DNA of 63,002 nt from an uncultured Collinsella sp. (GCA_902496335.1 CABVAO010000004.1:1-63002), one strand, 5' to 3'; shown: positions 7,029 through 16,659, counted from the first letter of the stretch. A program made the numbers and translations. Notes: generated from the letters alone by a model not told the origin.

Positions 7029-9125
7029 ATGGCAGACGCTAAGGATTTCCTGTTTGAGATCGGTACGGAGGAAATGCCCTCTGCACCGCTGAACAATGCC
7101 GTCAAGCAGCTTGGCACCATGATCGCCAAGGGCCTCGACGAGGCCGGTCTGGCCCACGGCGAGGTCCGCGTGATCTCGAGTCCGCGTCGCCTGGCTGCAC
7201 TCGTTGCCGACGTCGCCACCGCGACCGATGAGGTTCACGAGGTCAAGCGTGGCCCCGCGGCCAACATTGCCTTCGACGCTGACGGTAACGCCACCAAGGC
7301 CGCCCAGGGCTTTGCCCGCAAGTGCGGTGTGGCTGCCGAAGACCTGGTCCGTCGCGAGGACACTGACGGTCGCGAGTATGTGTTCGCCGAGAAGAATATT
7401 CCCTCCGCACCGGCTACGCCGATTCTGACCGCTCTGTGCGAGAAGACCATCGCCGGCCTGCAGTGGCCCAACTACCGCAGCCAGCGCTGGGGTCATGAGC
7501 ATGCGACCTTTGTTCGTCCGGTCCGCTGGATCTGCTGCCTTTTGGGCGAGGATGTCGTGCCCGTGTCGTTTGCCGACGTGACGAGCGGCAACACCACGCG
7601 CGGTCATCGTGTACTTGGCCCTGGCGACCATGTGGTTGCCAGCCCCGCTGTTTATGAGCAGGTGCTCGAGGACGCCGGCGTACTTTCTGCCGAGCGTCGT
7701 CGCGAGGCCATCCTTGCCGGTATCGCCGAAGTTGAGGCCGCTCGCCCCGGCTGTCATGTTGACACGCCCAAGAAGGTCTTCGAGGAGGTCATTAACCTCT
7801 GCGAGTGGCCGACGGTGCTCGTCGGTACCTTCGATGAGGAGTTCCTCAAGGTCCCGCATGAGATCATCTGCGAGTCCATGCTCACTAACCAGCGTTACTT
7901 TCCGATCTATGACGGCGAGGGCAAGCTCACGCGTGAGTTCGTGGTCGTCTCCAACAGCAAGCCCGAGAACGCCGAGCGCGTGATCGACGGCAACGAGCGC
8001 GTCGTGCGCGCCCGTCTGGACGACGCAAAGTTCTTCTACGAGGAGGACCTGAATATCTCCCTCGACGAGTTCCGTGAGCGCCTGGCCAAGGTCGCCTTCC
8101 AGGAGAAGCTCGGTAGCGTGCTCGCCAAGTCCGAGCGCATCGAGCAGCTCGCGCTCGCTATTGCCCGTGAGGCACACCTGGGTGCTCATCTGGCAGCTGA
8201 CGCCGGCCGTGCCGCGCACCTGTGCAAGGCCGACCTGGTGTCCAACGCCGTCGTCGAGTTCACGAGCCAGCAGGGCGTGATGGGCGGTTATTACGCGACC
8301 GCGATGGGGGAGAACGACGAGGTCGCCCACGCCATTCGCGATCACTATCGTCCCCGCTTTGCCGGTGACGAGCTGCCCGAGGGCACCGCTGGCTGCATCG
8401 TGGCCTGTGCCGACAAGCTCGATACCATTGCCGGTATCTTTGCCATCGGCGAGCCCCCGACCGGCTCCTCCGACCCCTATGCGCTGCGTCGTGCCGCTAT
8501 CGGCATCATCAACATCCTGCGCGACCGCCTGCCGATCGACCCCACGTCGCTCATCGACTTTGCGCTCGAGCTCTATAGTGAGCAGGGCATTGAGTTTGAC
8601 GCCGCCGAAGTCGCCCAGCAGGTTCGCGACTTCTTCCATGGCCGCCTGGTGAGCATGGCCCGCGACGAGAAGATCCCGGCCGATACCGTTGCCGCCGTCT
8701 CTGCGGTGCACATCATCGCCCCGTCCGTCTTCTTCGCCCGCTGCGCCGCCCTCGACGAGGCTCGCAAGAACGACGCCGAGACCTTTGACAACCTGGCGAC
8801 GGCCTATGCCCGTGCCGCGCATATCTCCAAGCCCGAGTTGGGCGCGGAGTACGACCGCGCCCTGATGGGCGAGGTCGAGCTCGCGCTTGCCGATGCCTCC
8901 GAGGCTGCTCAGACCGCTGTCGACGCCGCCCTTGCTGCCGAGGATTACCCGGCCGCATTTGCGGCCCTTGCCGCCTTGCGCGCCCCCATCGACCGCTTCT
9001 TCGATGAGGTCATGGTCATGGACAAGGACGAGCAGCTCCGCGATAATCGCCTTAAGCTGCTCAACCGCTTCGAGGCCGTTTTCTCCGGCATTGCCAACAT
9101 CGGTGAGCTTGCCCGCAAAAAGTAA
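7029..9125 (+). CDS. glyS: Glycyl-tRNA synthetase beta chain
   Basis: 698 residues, standard for the tRNA-binding beta subunit. It begins KDFLFEIGTEEMPSAPL, the family signature; HD-like residues and the C-terminal anticodon-binding/DALR-type domain (ALRAPIDRFFDEVMVM) are present. ATG 7029, ribosome binding site GAGGT inside the glyQ end, giving coupling. A 34-base gap separates it from ppsR. Confidence 0.97.
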   Translation: MADAKDFLFEIGTEEMPSAPLNNAVKQLGTMIAKGLDEAGLAHGEVRVISSPRRLAALVADVATATDEVHEVKRGPAANIAFDADGNATKAAQGFARKCGVAAEDLVRREDTDGREYVFAEKNIPSAPATPILTALCEKTIAGLQWPNYRSQRWGHEHATFVRPVRWICCLLGEDVVPVSFADVTSGNTTRGHRVLGPGDHVVASPAVYEQVLEDAGVLSAERRREAILAGIAEVEAARPGCHVDTPKKVFEEVINLCEWPTVLVGTFDEEFLKVPHEIICESMLTNQRYFPIYDGEGKLTREFVVVSNSKPENAERVIDGNERVVRARLDDAKFFYEEDLNISLDEFRERLAKVAFQEKLGSVLAKSERIEQLALAIAREAHLGAHLAADAGRAAHLCKADLVSNAVVEFTSQQGVMGGYYATAMGENDEVAHAIRDHYRPRFAGDELPEGTAGCIVACADKLDTIAGIFAIGEPPTGSSDPYALRRAAIGIINILRDRLPIDPTSLIDFALELYSEQGIEFDAAEVAQQVRDFFHGRLVSMARDEKIPADTVAAVSAVHIIAPSVFFARCAALDEARKNDAETFDNLATAYARAAHISKPELGAEYDRALMGEVELALADASEAAQTAVDAALAAEDYPAAFAALAALRAPIDRFFDEVMVMDKDEQLRDNRLKLLNRFEAVFSGIANIGELARKK

Positions 9126-9159
9126 GCCAGCCTGCGCGTAAGCGCAAAAGGAGCCCCGC

Positions 9160-10026
9160 ATGGATTGCCCGGTCACCGCTCGTCCCACCGTTATCGTTAT
9201 CTCCGACTCGCTCGGTGATACCGCTTGTGAGGTGGTGCTTGCGGCGTCCGGGCAATTTGATGAAGGGGCTTTTTGTGTTTTGCGCCTGCCTAAGGTGACT
9301 TCTGTGGAGCAGGTCAAGTCATTTGTGGGGCCGCGCGTCGATGCCGACCATCGCGATATCGCCGTGTTCCATACCATCGTCGACCCGGCGCTACGTGCTC
9401 GTGTGCTCGATTACCTGGGCATGCTGCACATTCGCTCGGTCGACCTGATCGGCCCGACGCTCGCCGTGCTGTCGTCGCTCATCGGTGTACCGCCCAAGGG
9501 CGTCGCGGGCGTGATTCACAAGACCGATGACCGCTATTTCCATCGTATCGAGGCCATGGAGTATTTCGTTGAGCACGATGACGGGCGCGGCTGCGACGAT
9601 CTGTCGGGTGCCGATATCGTGCTGCTGGGCGTATCGCGCACGTCCAAGACGCCGCTGTCGATGTTTTTGGCCTTTCAAGGTTACAAGGTTGCCAATGTTC
9701 CGTTGGCCCATGGCATGGAGCCGCCCAACTCAATTTACGAGGTCGACCCGATGCGTTTGTTTGGCCTGATTTCGACCGTCGACGTTATTTCCGAGATTCG
9801 CGATAGCCGCTTGGGCGATGACTACGCCCGTGCCGTTGCCGGCTCCTATGCCGAGCCCGAGAGCGTGCGCAGCGAGCTCGAGGAAGCTCGTGCCCTCATG
9901 AAGCGCCTAGGCTGCTTTGTGGTGCGTACCGACGGCAAGGCCATCGAGGAAAGCGCTGCTGAGATCATTAGCCACTTGAAGGAAATCCAAGAAGCCCGCG
10001 CCCGCCGCGCCGCCCGCCGCGCCTAA
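9160..10026 (+). CDS. ppsR: Pyruvate, phosphate dikinase regulatory protein (bifunctional kinase/phosphorylase)
   Basis: 288 residues of the DUF299/PSRP family. These proteins phosphorylate (ADP-dependent) and dephosphorylate a Thr next to the catalytic His of PPDK. The N-terminal VIVISDSLGDTACEV and the P-loop-like ADP site GVSRTSKTPLSMFLA (about residue 160) are diagnostic, followed by YKVANVPL. It lies directly upstream of ppdK, its presumed target; PpsR/YdiA homologs that act on PEP synthase are excluded by this context. AAAGGAG precedes the ATG. Confidence 0.93.
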   Translation: MDCPVTARPTVIVISDSLGDTACEVVLAASGQFDEGAFCVLRLPKVTSVEQVKSFVGPRVDADHRDIAVFHTIVDPALRARVLDYLGMLHIRSVDLIGPTLAVLSSLIGVPPKGVAGVIHKTDDRYFHRIEAMEYFVEHDDGRGCDDLSGADIVLLGVSRTSKTPLSMFLAFQGYKVANVPLAHGMEPPNSIYEVDPMRLFGLISTVDVISEIRDSRLGDDYARAVAGSYAEPESVRSELEEARALMKRLGCFVVRTDGKAIEESAAEIISHLKEIQEARARRAARRA

Positions 10027-10195
10027 TATTAGTAGCATTCTGATAAAGCGATTTAGCAAAAACATCGCATCTGACCTGCTTTTTTATTGTAGTGGTATCT
10101 TCATAAGGTAACCACCTTTATCTACCGTTTACCGCCAGTTTTAGCACGTTTACCAAACCGCGCACCCTCTGCTCAAGCCTGCCCAAAACGCGCCG

Positions 10196-10201
10196 TATAG
10201 T
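10196..10201 (+). promoter_or_regulatory. Candidate -10 box upstream of ppdK
   Basis: TATAGT about 76 bases before the ppdK GTG; the -35 region is not convincing. The rest of the ppsR-ppdK gap (10027-10276) is AT-richer near ppsR and contains weak dyads (GCGAT/ATCGC at about 10048-10070 and GTGGT/ACCAC at about 10092-10115), but no clear terminator. Confidence 0.3.
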
Positions 10202-10276
10202 TCCCTCACGGCCCGCATCCGGTGGGTCGATTCGTTACCACGGTCGTGCGTGTAAGTGCATGGAAGGGGAAGTATC

Positions 10277-13027
10277 GTGAGCGATTGCAAGAGGGTTTAC
10301 CGTTTTGGAACCGACGCCCAGGGCACCTGTGTCACTGAGGGCGACAAGTCCATGAACTTCGTGCTTGGCGGCAAGGGCGCAAACCTTGCCGAGATGAGCC
10401 GCATCGGCCTGCCAGTTCCCGGTGGCTTTACCATTACCTGCCAGACTTGCGTCGAGTACTCCGGTGCCGGCAACGTGTGGCCCGGGGGCGCACTCGATGA
10501 GATCGTTGCTGCCGAGGCGGACCTCGAGGCCCGCTGCGGCAAGAAGCTCGGCGACGCCTCCGATCCGCTGCTCGTGTCGGTTCGCTCGGGCGCTCCGTTC
10601 TCCATGCCCGGTATGATGGACACGGTCCTCAACTTGGGCCTCAATGACGATTCCGTCCAGGGCCTCATCGCGCAGACGCAGAACCCGCGTTTTGCCTGGG
10701 ATAGCTACCGCCGCTTTATCCAGATGTTTTCCAATGTCGTCATGGGCGTTGACGCCGACCTGTTCGAGAACGCCCTGACCCAGGCCCGCCTGGTCGCCGG
10801 CGTTCGCGTCGATTCCGAGCTTTCGGCCGAGGACCTGCAGGAACTCGTCGAGACTTTCAAGGGCATTTTCTCCGACAACGTCGAGGCTGCTCTGTATCCC
10901 GAGCTAGAAGTCGTCGACGGCAAGCCCGTCTTCCCGCACGATCCGGAGCTTCAGCTGCGCCTTGCTATCCAGGCCGTCTTTGGCAGCTGGATGAACGAGC
11001 GAGCCTGCATCTATCGCAAGCAGCACGGCATTTCCGATGACCTTGGTACCGCCGTCAACGTTCAGGCCATGGCATTTGGCAACAAGGGCGAGACCTCTGC
11101 GACCGGCGTCGCCTTTACGCGCAACCCGGCCGATGGCACTAAGGAGTTCTACGGCGATTTTCTGGTTAACGCCCAGGGCGAGGACGTCGTCGCCGGCATC
11201 CGCAACACCGAGCCCATCGCCGACCTCAAGACCACCCCGGGCCTCGAGTCCGCAGGTGAGGAGCTCGAGCGCGTGTTCCTGACGCTCGAGGATCATTACC
11301 GCGATATGTGCGATATCGAGTTCACCATCGAGCAGGGCAAGCTCTGGATGCTCCAGACCCGCGTGGGCAAGCGCACCGCCACCGCCGCCCTGCGCATCGC
11401 CATCGAAATGGTCGAGGAAGGCCTGATCACCCGCGAGGAGGCCGTGAGCCGCATCGATCCCGCGCAGCTCGACCAGCTCCTGCACCCGCAGCTCGACGCC
11501 TCCAAGAAGTATGAGGCTCTGGCCAGCGGTCTTAATGCCAGCCCTGGTGCCGCCGTGGGCGAGGTCGTGTTCTCGAGTGACGACGCCGTCGCACGTTCCG
11601 CCGAGGGTCACAAGGTCATTCTGGTTCGTTGGGAGACCAACCCCGACGACCTGAAGGGCATGGTCGCCGCCGAAGGTATCCTTACCAGCCACGGTGGCAA
11701 GACGAGCCATGCCGCCGTTATCGCCCGCGGTATGGGCACGCCTTGCGTCTGCGGCGTCGAACGCTTCCACATCGACGCCGCCGAGAAGGTCGTGCGCATC
11801 GAGGGCAGCGACCGCGTGCTGCACGAGGGCGACGTTATCTCCATCGACGGTACCCAGGGCATCGTCGTCGACGGTCCCGTCGAGCTGGTCTCCGCCGAGC
11901 TTACCGGCGACCTGGACACCATCCTGTCCTGGGCCGACGAGATTCGTCTGGACGAGACCGATGGCCACGCCAACCACGTGCGCGTCAACGCCGACAACCC
12001 TGAGGACGCCGAGCTCGCCCTCGAGTTTGGTGCCGAGGCCATAGGCCTGTGCCGCACCGAGCACATGTTCCTGGGCGATCGCAAGAATATCATCCAGAGC
12101 TTTATCCTGTCTGACGATGAGGCCGTGAAGCAGCAGGCCCTGGCCGACCTGCTCAAGGTTCAGACCGAGGACTTCCTGGCGATGTTCAAGACCATGTCCG
12201 GTCGCGATGTGGTCGTCCGCCTGCTCGATCCGCCGCTTCATGAGTTCCTGGATAATCCTCGCGAGCTCGAGGTCGCCATCACCAAGAAGGAAGCCGCTGG
12301 CGCCAGCGAGGAAGAGCTTGCCGTCCTGCGCGCCCGCCTGCGCCGTATCGACGGCATGGTCGAGTCGAACCCCATGCTCGGGCTGCGCGGCGTGCGCCTG
12401 TCCGTCGTCTTTGGCGATCTGCCGCTCATGCAGGTCCGCGCTGTGGCCACGGCTGCTGCCCGCCTTATCAAGGAAGGCGTCGACCCGCGCCCCGAAATCA
12501 TGGTTCCGCTCGTTTCCATCACGGCCGAGCATGTCCAGACCCGCGAGGTTATCGAGCGCGTAATCGCCGAGGTTTCCAACGAAGAGGGCGTCGAGCTCAA
12601 TATTCCCGTGGGCACGATGCTCGAGCTGCCGCGCGCCTGCATGGTCGCTGACGAGATCGCCCATCACGCAGACTTCTTCTGCTTTGGCACCAACGACCTC
12701 ACGCAGACGACCTTCGGTTTCTCGCGTGACGACGCCGAGGCCAAGTTCATCCCGCTGTACATGCATAAGAAGATCTTGAAGGACAATCCCTTCGAGACCA
12801 TTGACACGGCAGTACTCGAACTGGTGCGCATGGCTGTCGAGAAGGGCCGCGCCACCAACCCTGATATGCACTTTGGCGTGTGCGGCGAGCACGGCGGCGA
12901 CCCCAAGTCCATCAAGGGCCTGTTTAACGTGGCCGATGTGGACTATGTGTCCTGCTCGCCCTACCGCGTGCCCCTCGCACGCCTGGCTGCCGCCCAGGCC
13001 AAGCTCGAGGCGAAGCGCTCCGCCTAA
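10277..13027 (+). CDS. ppdK: Pyruvate, phosphate dikinase
   Basis: 916 residues, full length. Interconverts pyruvate + ATP + Pi with PEP + AMP + PPi. Order of parts: N-terminal nucleotide-binding domain starting FVLGGKGANLAEM, the swivelling phosphohistidine domain with GGKTSHAAVIARGMG (catalytic His478, regulatory Thr476 two residues before it), then the PEP/pyruvate TIM barrel with FGTNDLTQTTFGFSRDD and GVCGEHGGDP (catalytic Cys869). GTG 10277 is chosen over the GTG at 10256 because GGAAGGGGA sits at 10262-10270. The neighbouring ppsR supplies the Thr phosphorylation switch. Known to support PPi-linked glycolysis or gluconeogenesis in anaerobes. Confidence 0.97.
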   Translation: MSDCKRVYRFGTDAQGTCVTEGDKSMNFVLGGKGANLAEMSRIGLPVPGGFTITCQTCVEYSGAGNVWPGGALDEIVAAEADLEARCGKKLGDASDPLLVSVRSGAPFSMPGMMDTVLNLGLNDDSVQGLIAQTQNPRFAWDSYRRFIQMFSNVVMGVDADLFENALTQARLVAGVRVDSELSAEDLQELVETFKGIFSDNVEAALYPELEVVDGKPVFPHDPELQLRLAIQAVFGSWMNERACIYRKQHGISDDLGTAVNVQAMAFGNKGETSATGVAFTRNPADGTKEFYGDFLVNAQGEDVVAGIRNTEPIADLKTTPGLESAGEELERVFLTLEDHYRDMCDIEFTIEQGKLWMLQTRVGKRTATAALRIAIEMVEEGLITREEAVSRIDPAQLDQLLHPQLDASKKYEALASGLNASPGAAVGEVVFSSDDAVARSAEGHKVILVRWETNPDDLKGMVAAEGILTSHGGKTSHAAVIARGMGTPCVCGVERFHIDAAEKVVRIEGSDRVLHEGDVISIDGTQGIVVDGPVELVSAELTGDLDTILSWADEIRLDETDGHANHVRVNADNPEDAELALEFGAEAIGLCRTEHMFLGDRKNIIQSFILSDDEAVKQQALADLLKVQTEDFLAMFKTMSGRDVVVRLLDPPLHEFLDNPRELEVAITKKEAAGASEEELAVLRARLRRIDGMVESNPMLGLRGVRLSVVFGDLPLMQVRAVATAAARLIKEGVDPRPEIMVPLVSITAEHVQTREVIERVIAEVSNEEGVELNIPVGTMLELPRACMVADEIAHHADFFCFGTNDLTQTTFGFSRDDAEAKFIPLYMHKKILKDNPFETIDTAVLELVRMAVEKGRATNPDMHFGVCGEHGGDPKSIKGLFNVADVDYVSCSPYRVPLARLAAAQAKLEAKRSA

Positions 13028-13065
13028 CGTTTTGGGTATAGACGCCTAGCGTAGCCCCCTTCATG

Positions 13066-13093
13066 CCGCCCGCCTCATTCGTGAGGCGGGCGG
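13066..13093 (+). terminator. Hairpin terminator after ppdK
   Basis: Perfect 11-bp GC stem: CCGCCCGCCTC (13066-13076) with GAGGCGGGCGG (13083-13093). The following T-tract is interrupted (TTATC, then TTTTGTCTTTTTG further on), so it may work partly as a rho-assisted or 3'-stabilising hairpin. Confidence 0.65.
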
Positions 13094-13139
13094 TTATCAT
13101 GTGCGGGTTTTGTCTTTTTGTCTGCGAAAAAAATTGTTC

Positions 13140-13167
13140 TTGCAGCAGAAACCCGCGCGTGTATACT
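13140..13167 (+). promoter_or_regulatory. Promoter of rplS
   Basis: TTGCAG (13140-13145), 16-base spacer, TATACT (13162-13167), giving a leader of about 62 bases to the rplS ATG. Confidence 0.55.
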
Positions 13168-13236
13168 CGAATGCGTTTGTTCAACTACGTGCCGGCCAAG
13201 GTGGTACGGCACCTCTAGAAGAGTAAGGAATTGCAC

Positions 13237-13578
13237 ATGGATTACATCCGCGCAATCGAGCGTCAGCAGATCCGCGAGGACATTCCTCAGGTTCGCGTCG
13301 CCGACAACGTCAAGGTTCACTACCGCATTAAGGAAGGCGACCGCGAGCGCATCCAGGTCTTCCAGGGCGACGTCATCCGCATGGCCGGCGCCGGTGCCCG
13401 CGAGACCTTCACCGTCCGCAAGATGTCCTTCGGTGTCGGTGTTGAGCGTACCTTCCCGCTTCACAGCCCCAAGATCGCCAAGCTCGAGGTCGTTCGTCAT
13501 GGTCGCGTCCGTCGCGCCAAGCTGTACTACCTCCGCGACAAGGTGGGCAAGGCTGCTCGCATCCCCGAGAAGCGCTAA
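13237..13578 (+). CDS. rplS: 50S ribosomal protein bL19
   Basis: 113 residues. Matches L19 throughout: FRVGDNVKVHYRI-like segment (VADNVKVHYRIKEG), ERIQVFQGDVI, ETFTVRKMSFGVGVERTFPLHSP and the basic end RRAKLYYLRDKVGKAARI. It sits at the 30S-50S interface. ATG 13237 has AAGGA at 13225-13229; a TTG at 13231 is too close to that site. It has its own promoter and terminator, so it is a single-gene unit. Confidence 0.97.
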   Translation: MDYIRAIERQQIREDIPQVRVADNVKVHYRIKEGDRERIQVFQGDVIRMAGAGARETFTVRKMSFGVGVERTFPLHSPKIAKLEVVRHGRVRRAKLYYLRDKVGKAARIPEKR

Positions 13579-13612
13579 GAAGATCGCAGCGTCTGTCCAC
13601 TCGTTTGGACAC

Positions 13613-13642
13613 AAGGGCCACCTTCGGGTGGCCCTTCTTTTT
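13613..13642 (+). terminator. Rho-independent terminator after rplS
   Basis: AAGGGCCACC, TTCG loop, GGTGGCCCTT, followed by CTTTTT. A strong 10-bp stem with a stable tetraloop. Confidence 0.9.
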
Positions 13643-13671
13643 ATCTGATTTGCATGCAAGGAGGGCCTGGT

Positions 13672-14460
13672 ATGGCCAATATGACGAGCTCGGTTTCGGC
13701 ATCGCAGGTTGCCGGAGAGCTGGCGAGCGCAACGTTTGAGGAGATTCCCGCCCTCGTGGAGCATTATCGCGAGGACCCGCGCCAGCAGGTGATCAAGGCT
13801 TGTGAACGCGCCCTCAAACGCCATTCCAAAGAGGTTGCCGAGCGCGAGCGCGTCAATGGCATGTACGAGCTGATGCACGAGCTCGGTGGGGATGGCGTGG
13901 TCGTGGGTGTCGACGAGGTGGGTCGCGGATCGGTGGCCGGTCCTTTGACGGTATGCGCTGTCTGCCTTCCTATGGAGCCGCGCGTCTGGGGCATCAACGA
14001 TTCCAAAAAGCTCACGCCGGCGCGCCGCGAGTTGCTCTCAGTGAAGATTGCCGAGGTGGCGACGGCGATCGGTTTTTGCCATATCGCGCCTAAGGATATC
14101 GATGAGATGGGCATGGCCCGTGCTATCCGTACCGCCGTTGCGGGCGCCGTGGCCGATACGGGGCTCGAGCCCGATTGCGTGCTTATGGATGGCAACCCCT
14201 TGGGCGCCGTTCCTAACGAGCGCGATGTGGTGAAGGGCGATGCCAAGATCGCCTGCATCGCCGCGGCGTCCATCATGGCTAAGGTCACGCGTGACGAGAT
14301 GATGGTCGAGTACGACGCCGAGTATCCCGAGTACCATCTGGCCGAGTCGAAGGGCTATGCGAGCCCCGAGCACATCGAGGCCATTCGAAAACATGGACTT
14401 TGTCCACTGCATCGTGTGAGCTTTTGCGGAAACTTTCTGCAGACTGAGCGCCTTTTCTAG
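13672..14460 (+). CDS. rnhB: Ribonuclease HII
   Basis: 262 residues. Removes ribonucleotides and RNA from RNA:DNA hybrids. Catalytic carboxylates are visible in VGVDEVGRGSVAGP (Asp-Glu), VLMDG and the IAAASIMAKVTRDEMM segment (last Asp); NDSKKL and LAESKGYAS are also conserved. The first 70 residues form the N-terminal extension seen in Firmicutes-type RNase HII. ATG 13672 is chosen because AAGGAGG lies at 13658-13664; an in-frame ATG at 13654 precedes that site. Confidence 0.94.
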   Translation: MANMTSSVSASQVAGELASATFEEIPALVEHYREDPRQQVIKACERALKRHSKEVAERERVNGMYELMHELGGDGVVVGVDEVGRGSVAGPLTVCAVCLPMEPRVWGINDSKKLTPARRELLSVKIAEVATAIGFCHIAPKDIDEMGMARAIRTAVAGAVADTGLEPDCVLMDGNPLGAVPNERDVVKGDAKIACIAAASIMAKVTRDEMMVEYDAEYPEYHLAESKGYASPEHIEAIRKHGLCPLHRVSFCGNFLQTERLF

Positions 14461-14510
14461 GTCAATTGTGGAGACAGGGACCTCTGGGGTTTTATAAACC
14501 TGCTGGTAGC

Positions 14511-14552
14511 GGGCCGTATGCAACACCATTGTTGCGTACGGTCCGTTTTTTT
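14511..14552 (+). terminator. Rho-independent terminator after rnhB
   Basis: 15-bp stem with wobbles, GGGCCGTATGCAACA (14511-14525) with TGTTGCGTACGGTCC (14530-14544), CCAT loop, then G and seven T. The remaining 14553-14650 before yraN shows nothing recognisable except the yraN ribosome binding site. Confidence 0.88.
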
Positions 14553-14650
14553 GACGGCATTTGGTCAGCTTTTGGTTTGCTTCCGGTACTTACCCGCATG
14601 AAAGGTGCCCTCATCATCGGGGCAATGCAGTGTGCGGGAAAGGAGACCCC

Positions 14651-15136
14651 ATGAGTGCCGCAAGCAAAAAGAGCAAGACACAGCAGCTCAAGGAGCGTTG
14701 GGAAAACGGCGAGCTCGACTGCGGGGCGATGACGCCCGAGTTTATCAAGGGACTCAGTCCCCGCGAGCTGGGCATGCTGGGCGAGCTGATCTCCATCGAC
14801 TACTTTAACGAGCGCGGCTACACCTTGCTGGAGCAGGGTTATCGTTGCACCGAGGGCGAGGCCGACCTGGTGTTGCTCGATGAGCTCGACGATGTCGTGG
14901 TGATGGCCGAGGTTAAGACCAGACGCGTTGCGCTGGATTGCAGCACGCGGGTCTTTCCCGAGGAGGCCGTGGACGCCCAAAAGCAACGTCGCTACCGCCG
15001 CATCGCAAGTTGCTATCTCATGGAGCATTACCCGCTCAAGGCGATTCGCTTCGATGCCGTGGGTGTCACCATTCGCGGCGGGCATATCGCCGAGATCGAG
15101 CATCAGTACAACGCGTTCGATTGGCAGGTGTCGTGA
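14651..15136 (+). CDS. yraN: YraN-family (UPF0102) nuclease-like protein
   Basis: 161 residues. The restriction-endonuclease-like fold of UPF0102 is indicated by LGMLGELISIDYFNERGYT, YRCTEGEADLVLLD and VVVMAEVKTRR, which hold the E, D and E-x-K residues of the putative active site. Role is not established; it is commonly next to rnhB or comM, as here. A Lys-rich N-terminal extension of about 40 residues precedes the domain. ATG 14651 has AAGGAGA upstream. The TGA stop overlaps the comM ATG. Confidence 0.88.
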   Translation: MSAASKKSKTQQLKERWENGELDCGAMTPEFIKGLSPRELGMLGELISIDYFNERGYTLLEQGYRCTEGEADLVLLDELDDVVVMAEVKTRRVALDCSTRVFPEEAVDAQKQRRYRRIASCYLMEHYPLKAIRFDAVGVTIRGGHIAEIEHQYNAFDWQVS

Positions 15137-16659
15137 TGGCGTTCGAGACGTTTGCCGTTCACGCGGCCTGCATCCGCGGCGTCGAGGCGATTCCCGTCAC
15201 GGTCGAGGTATCGCTTGCCGGCGGCGTTCCGGGTATCCAGATGCTCGGCATTCCGAGTATGGAGGTGATGGAGTCACGCGGGCGCATTCGCTGCGCGATG
15301 CGCTCCGCCGGGTTCGAGATCCCGCGCTCGGGCATTACGGTTAATCTGGCGCCCGGCGATATTCGCAAGACCGGTAGCGGACTTGATCTGCCCATCGCCA
15401 TCGCGGTTCTAGCGGCCGATGGGCAGATTCCCCGTGACAACCTCGATCGCTGCCTTATCGCAGGTGAGCTTGGTCTGGACGGTACGGTGCTTCCCGTCAA
15501 GGGCGAGGTGGCGTTTCAGCTATTGGCTCGCGACATGGGGCTGTCTTTTATCGCCGGCAGGTCCGACCAGCATGTGCCACTCGCGGGCGTAGATTGCGGC
15601 TTTATCGACCATCTGTCTCAGCTTGCTCACGGCATGGGCGATGCCGCACGGCACTACTTGGATTCCGAGGGTGTCGAGGCGACCTTTGAGCCCGAGCTCG
15701 ACTATGCAGACGTGCTGGGGCAGGAAGTCGCTAAACGCGGCATGGCGCTTGCGGCGGCAGGAGAACTCGGCTTGCTCATGATCGGGTCTCCGGGATCGGG
15801 CAAGACGATGCTCGCACGCCGTATGACCGGCATCCTGCCCGAGCTTTCCGTTGAGGATCAGCAGGAGGCACTGTGCATCCATTCGGTTTTGGGTGAGAAC
15901 ATTGATGGCTTGTTGGCGGGGCACCGCCCCTTCCGCAGTCCCCACCACAGTATTTCGACCGCAGGCCTTATCGGCGGCGGGCGCCCGGTGCACCCGGGTG
16001 AGATCAGCCTTGCTCATGGCGGCGTGCTCTTTTTGGACGAGCTTGCCGAGTTTCCCACTGGCGTGCTGCAGACGCTGCGTCAGCCCATCGAGCGCGGCTA
16101 CGTGAGGATCGTACGCGTCGACGGGGCTTTTACCTTCCCGTCGCGCTTTCAGCTGCTGGCTGCGAGCAATCCCTGCCCCTGCGGCTTTTTGGGCGATCGC
16201 GAGGTGCCGTGTCGCTGCTCGGCGGCGATGGTCGAGCGTTATCGGTCTAAACTGCGCGGTCCTTTGGCCGACCGTATCGACATGATGATCGATGTGACCC
16301 GTCCCGACCCTCAAGTGATTATCGAGGGTGCGGAGGGCATGTCGTCGGCCGAGTTACGTGACTACGTTGTGCGCGGTCGCGCCTTTCGCGCTTGGCGCGA
16401 ATCCCGCATGGACGATGCGGATGCCGAGGCCGAGGATGACGAGACTCGGTCCATTGACGGCGTCGTTTCGACCTTTGAGCTCGATGATGCGGCGGAGAAG
16501 TGTGTGCTCGGCCTGTCGAAGCGCACGCATCTCACAGGGCGTGGCATCGTGCGCCTTGTTCGCATTGCGCGCACGATCGCAGATGTCGCCGAGAGCGAGC
16601 AGGTGACGCAGGACCACGTGCTCGAGGCGGCGATGTACCAGGGAAGGAGGGACCAATGA
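15136..16659 (+). CDS. comM: ComM/YifB-family magnesium-chelatase-like AAA+ ATPase
   Basis: 507 residues. N-terminal ChlI-type Lon-protease-like fold (VHAACIRGVEAIPVTVEVSL to about residue 190), then the AAA+ core with Walker A GSPGSGKT at 217-224, Walker B VLFLDEL, sensor segment AASNPCPCGFLGD with clustered Cys, and a C-terminal Mg-chelatase domain (GRGIVRLVRIARTIAD). In naturally transformable bacteria ComM is a helicase that extends branch migration of incoming DNA. The ATG overlaps the yraN TGA and its own stop overlaps the dprA start, so yraN-comM-dprA is one coupled operon. Confidence 0.93.
   Translation: MAFETFAVHAACIRGVEAIPVTVEVSLAGGVPGIQMLGIPSMEVMESRGRIRCAMRSAGFEIPRSGITVNLAPGDIRKTGSGLDLPIAIAVLAADGQIPRDNLDRCLIAGELGLDGTVLPVKGEVAFQLLARDMGLSFIAGRSDQHVPLAGVDCGFIDHLSQLAHGMGDAARHYLDSEGVEATFEPELDYADVLGQEVAKRGMALAAAGELGLLMIGSPGSGKTMLARRMTGILPELSVEDQQEALCIHSVLGENIDGLLAGHRPFRSPHHSISTAGLIGGGRPVHPGEISLAHGGVLFLDELAEFPTGVLQTLRQPIERGYVRIVRVDGAFTFPSRFQLLAASNPCPCGFLGDREVPCRCSAAMVERYRSKLRGPLADRIDMMIDVTRPDPQVIIEGAEGMSSAELRDYVVRGRAFRAWRESRMDDADAEAEDDETRSIDGVVSTFELDDAAEKCVLGLSKRTHLTGRGIVRLVRIARTIADVAESEQVTQDHVLEAAMYQGRRDQ

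Noticed and set aside
6123..9377. Very long open frame on the minus strand opposite glyQS
   Set aside because: Shadow of GC-rich codon bias: composition is skewed to Leu, Gly, Val, Arg and His, no motif is seen, and the + strand genes are certain.
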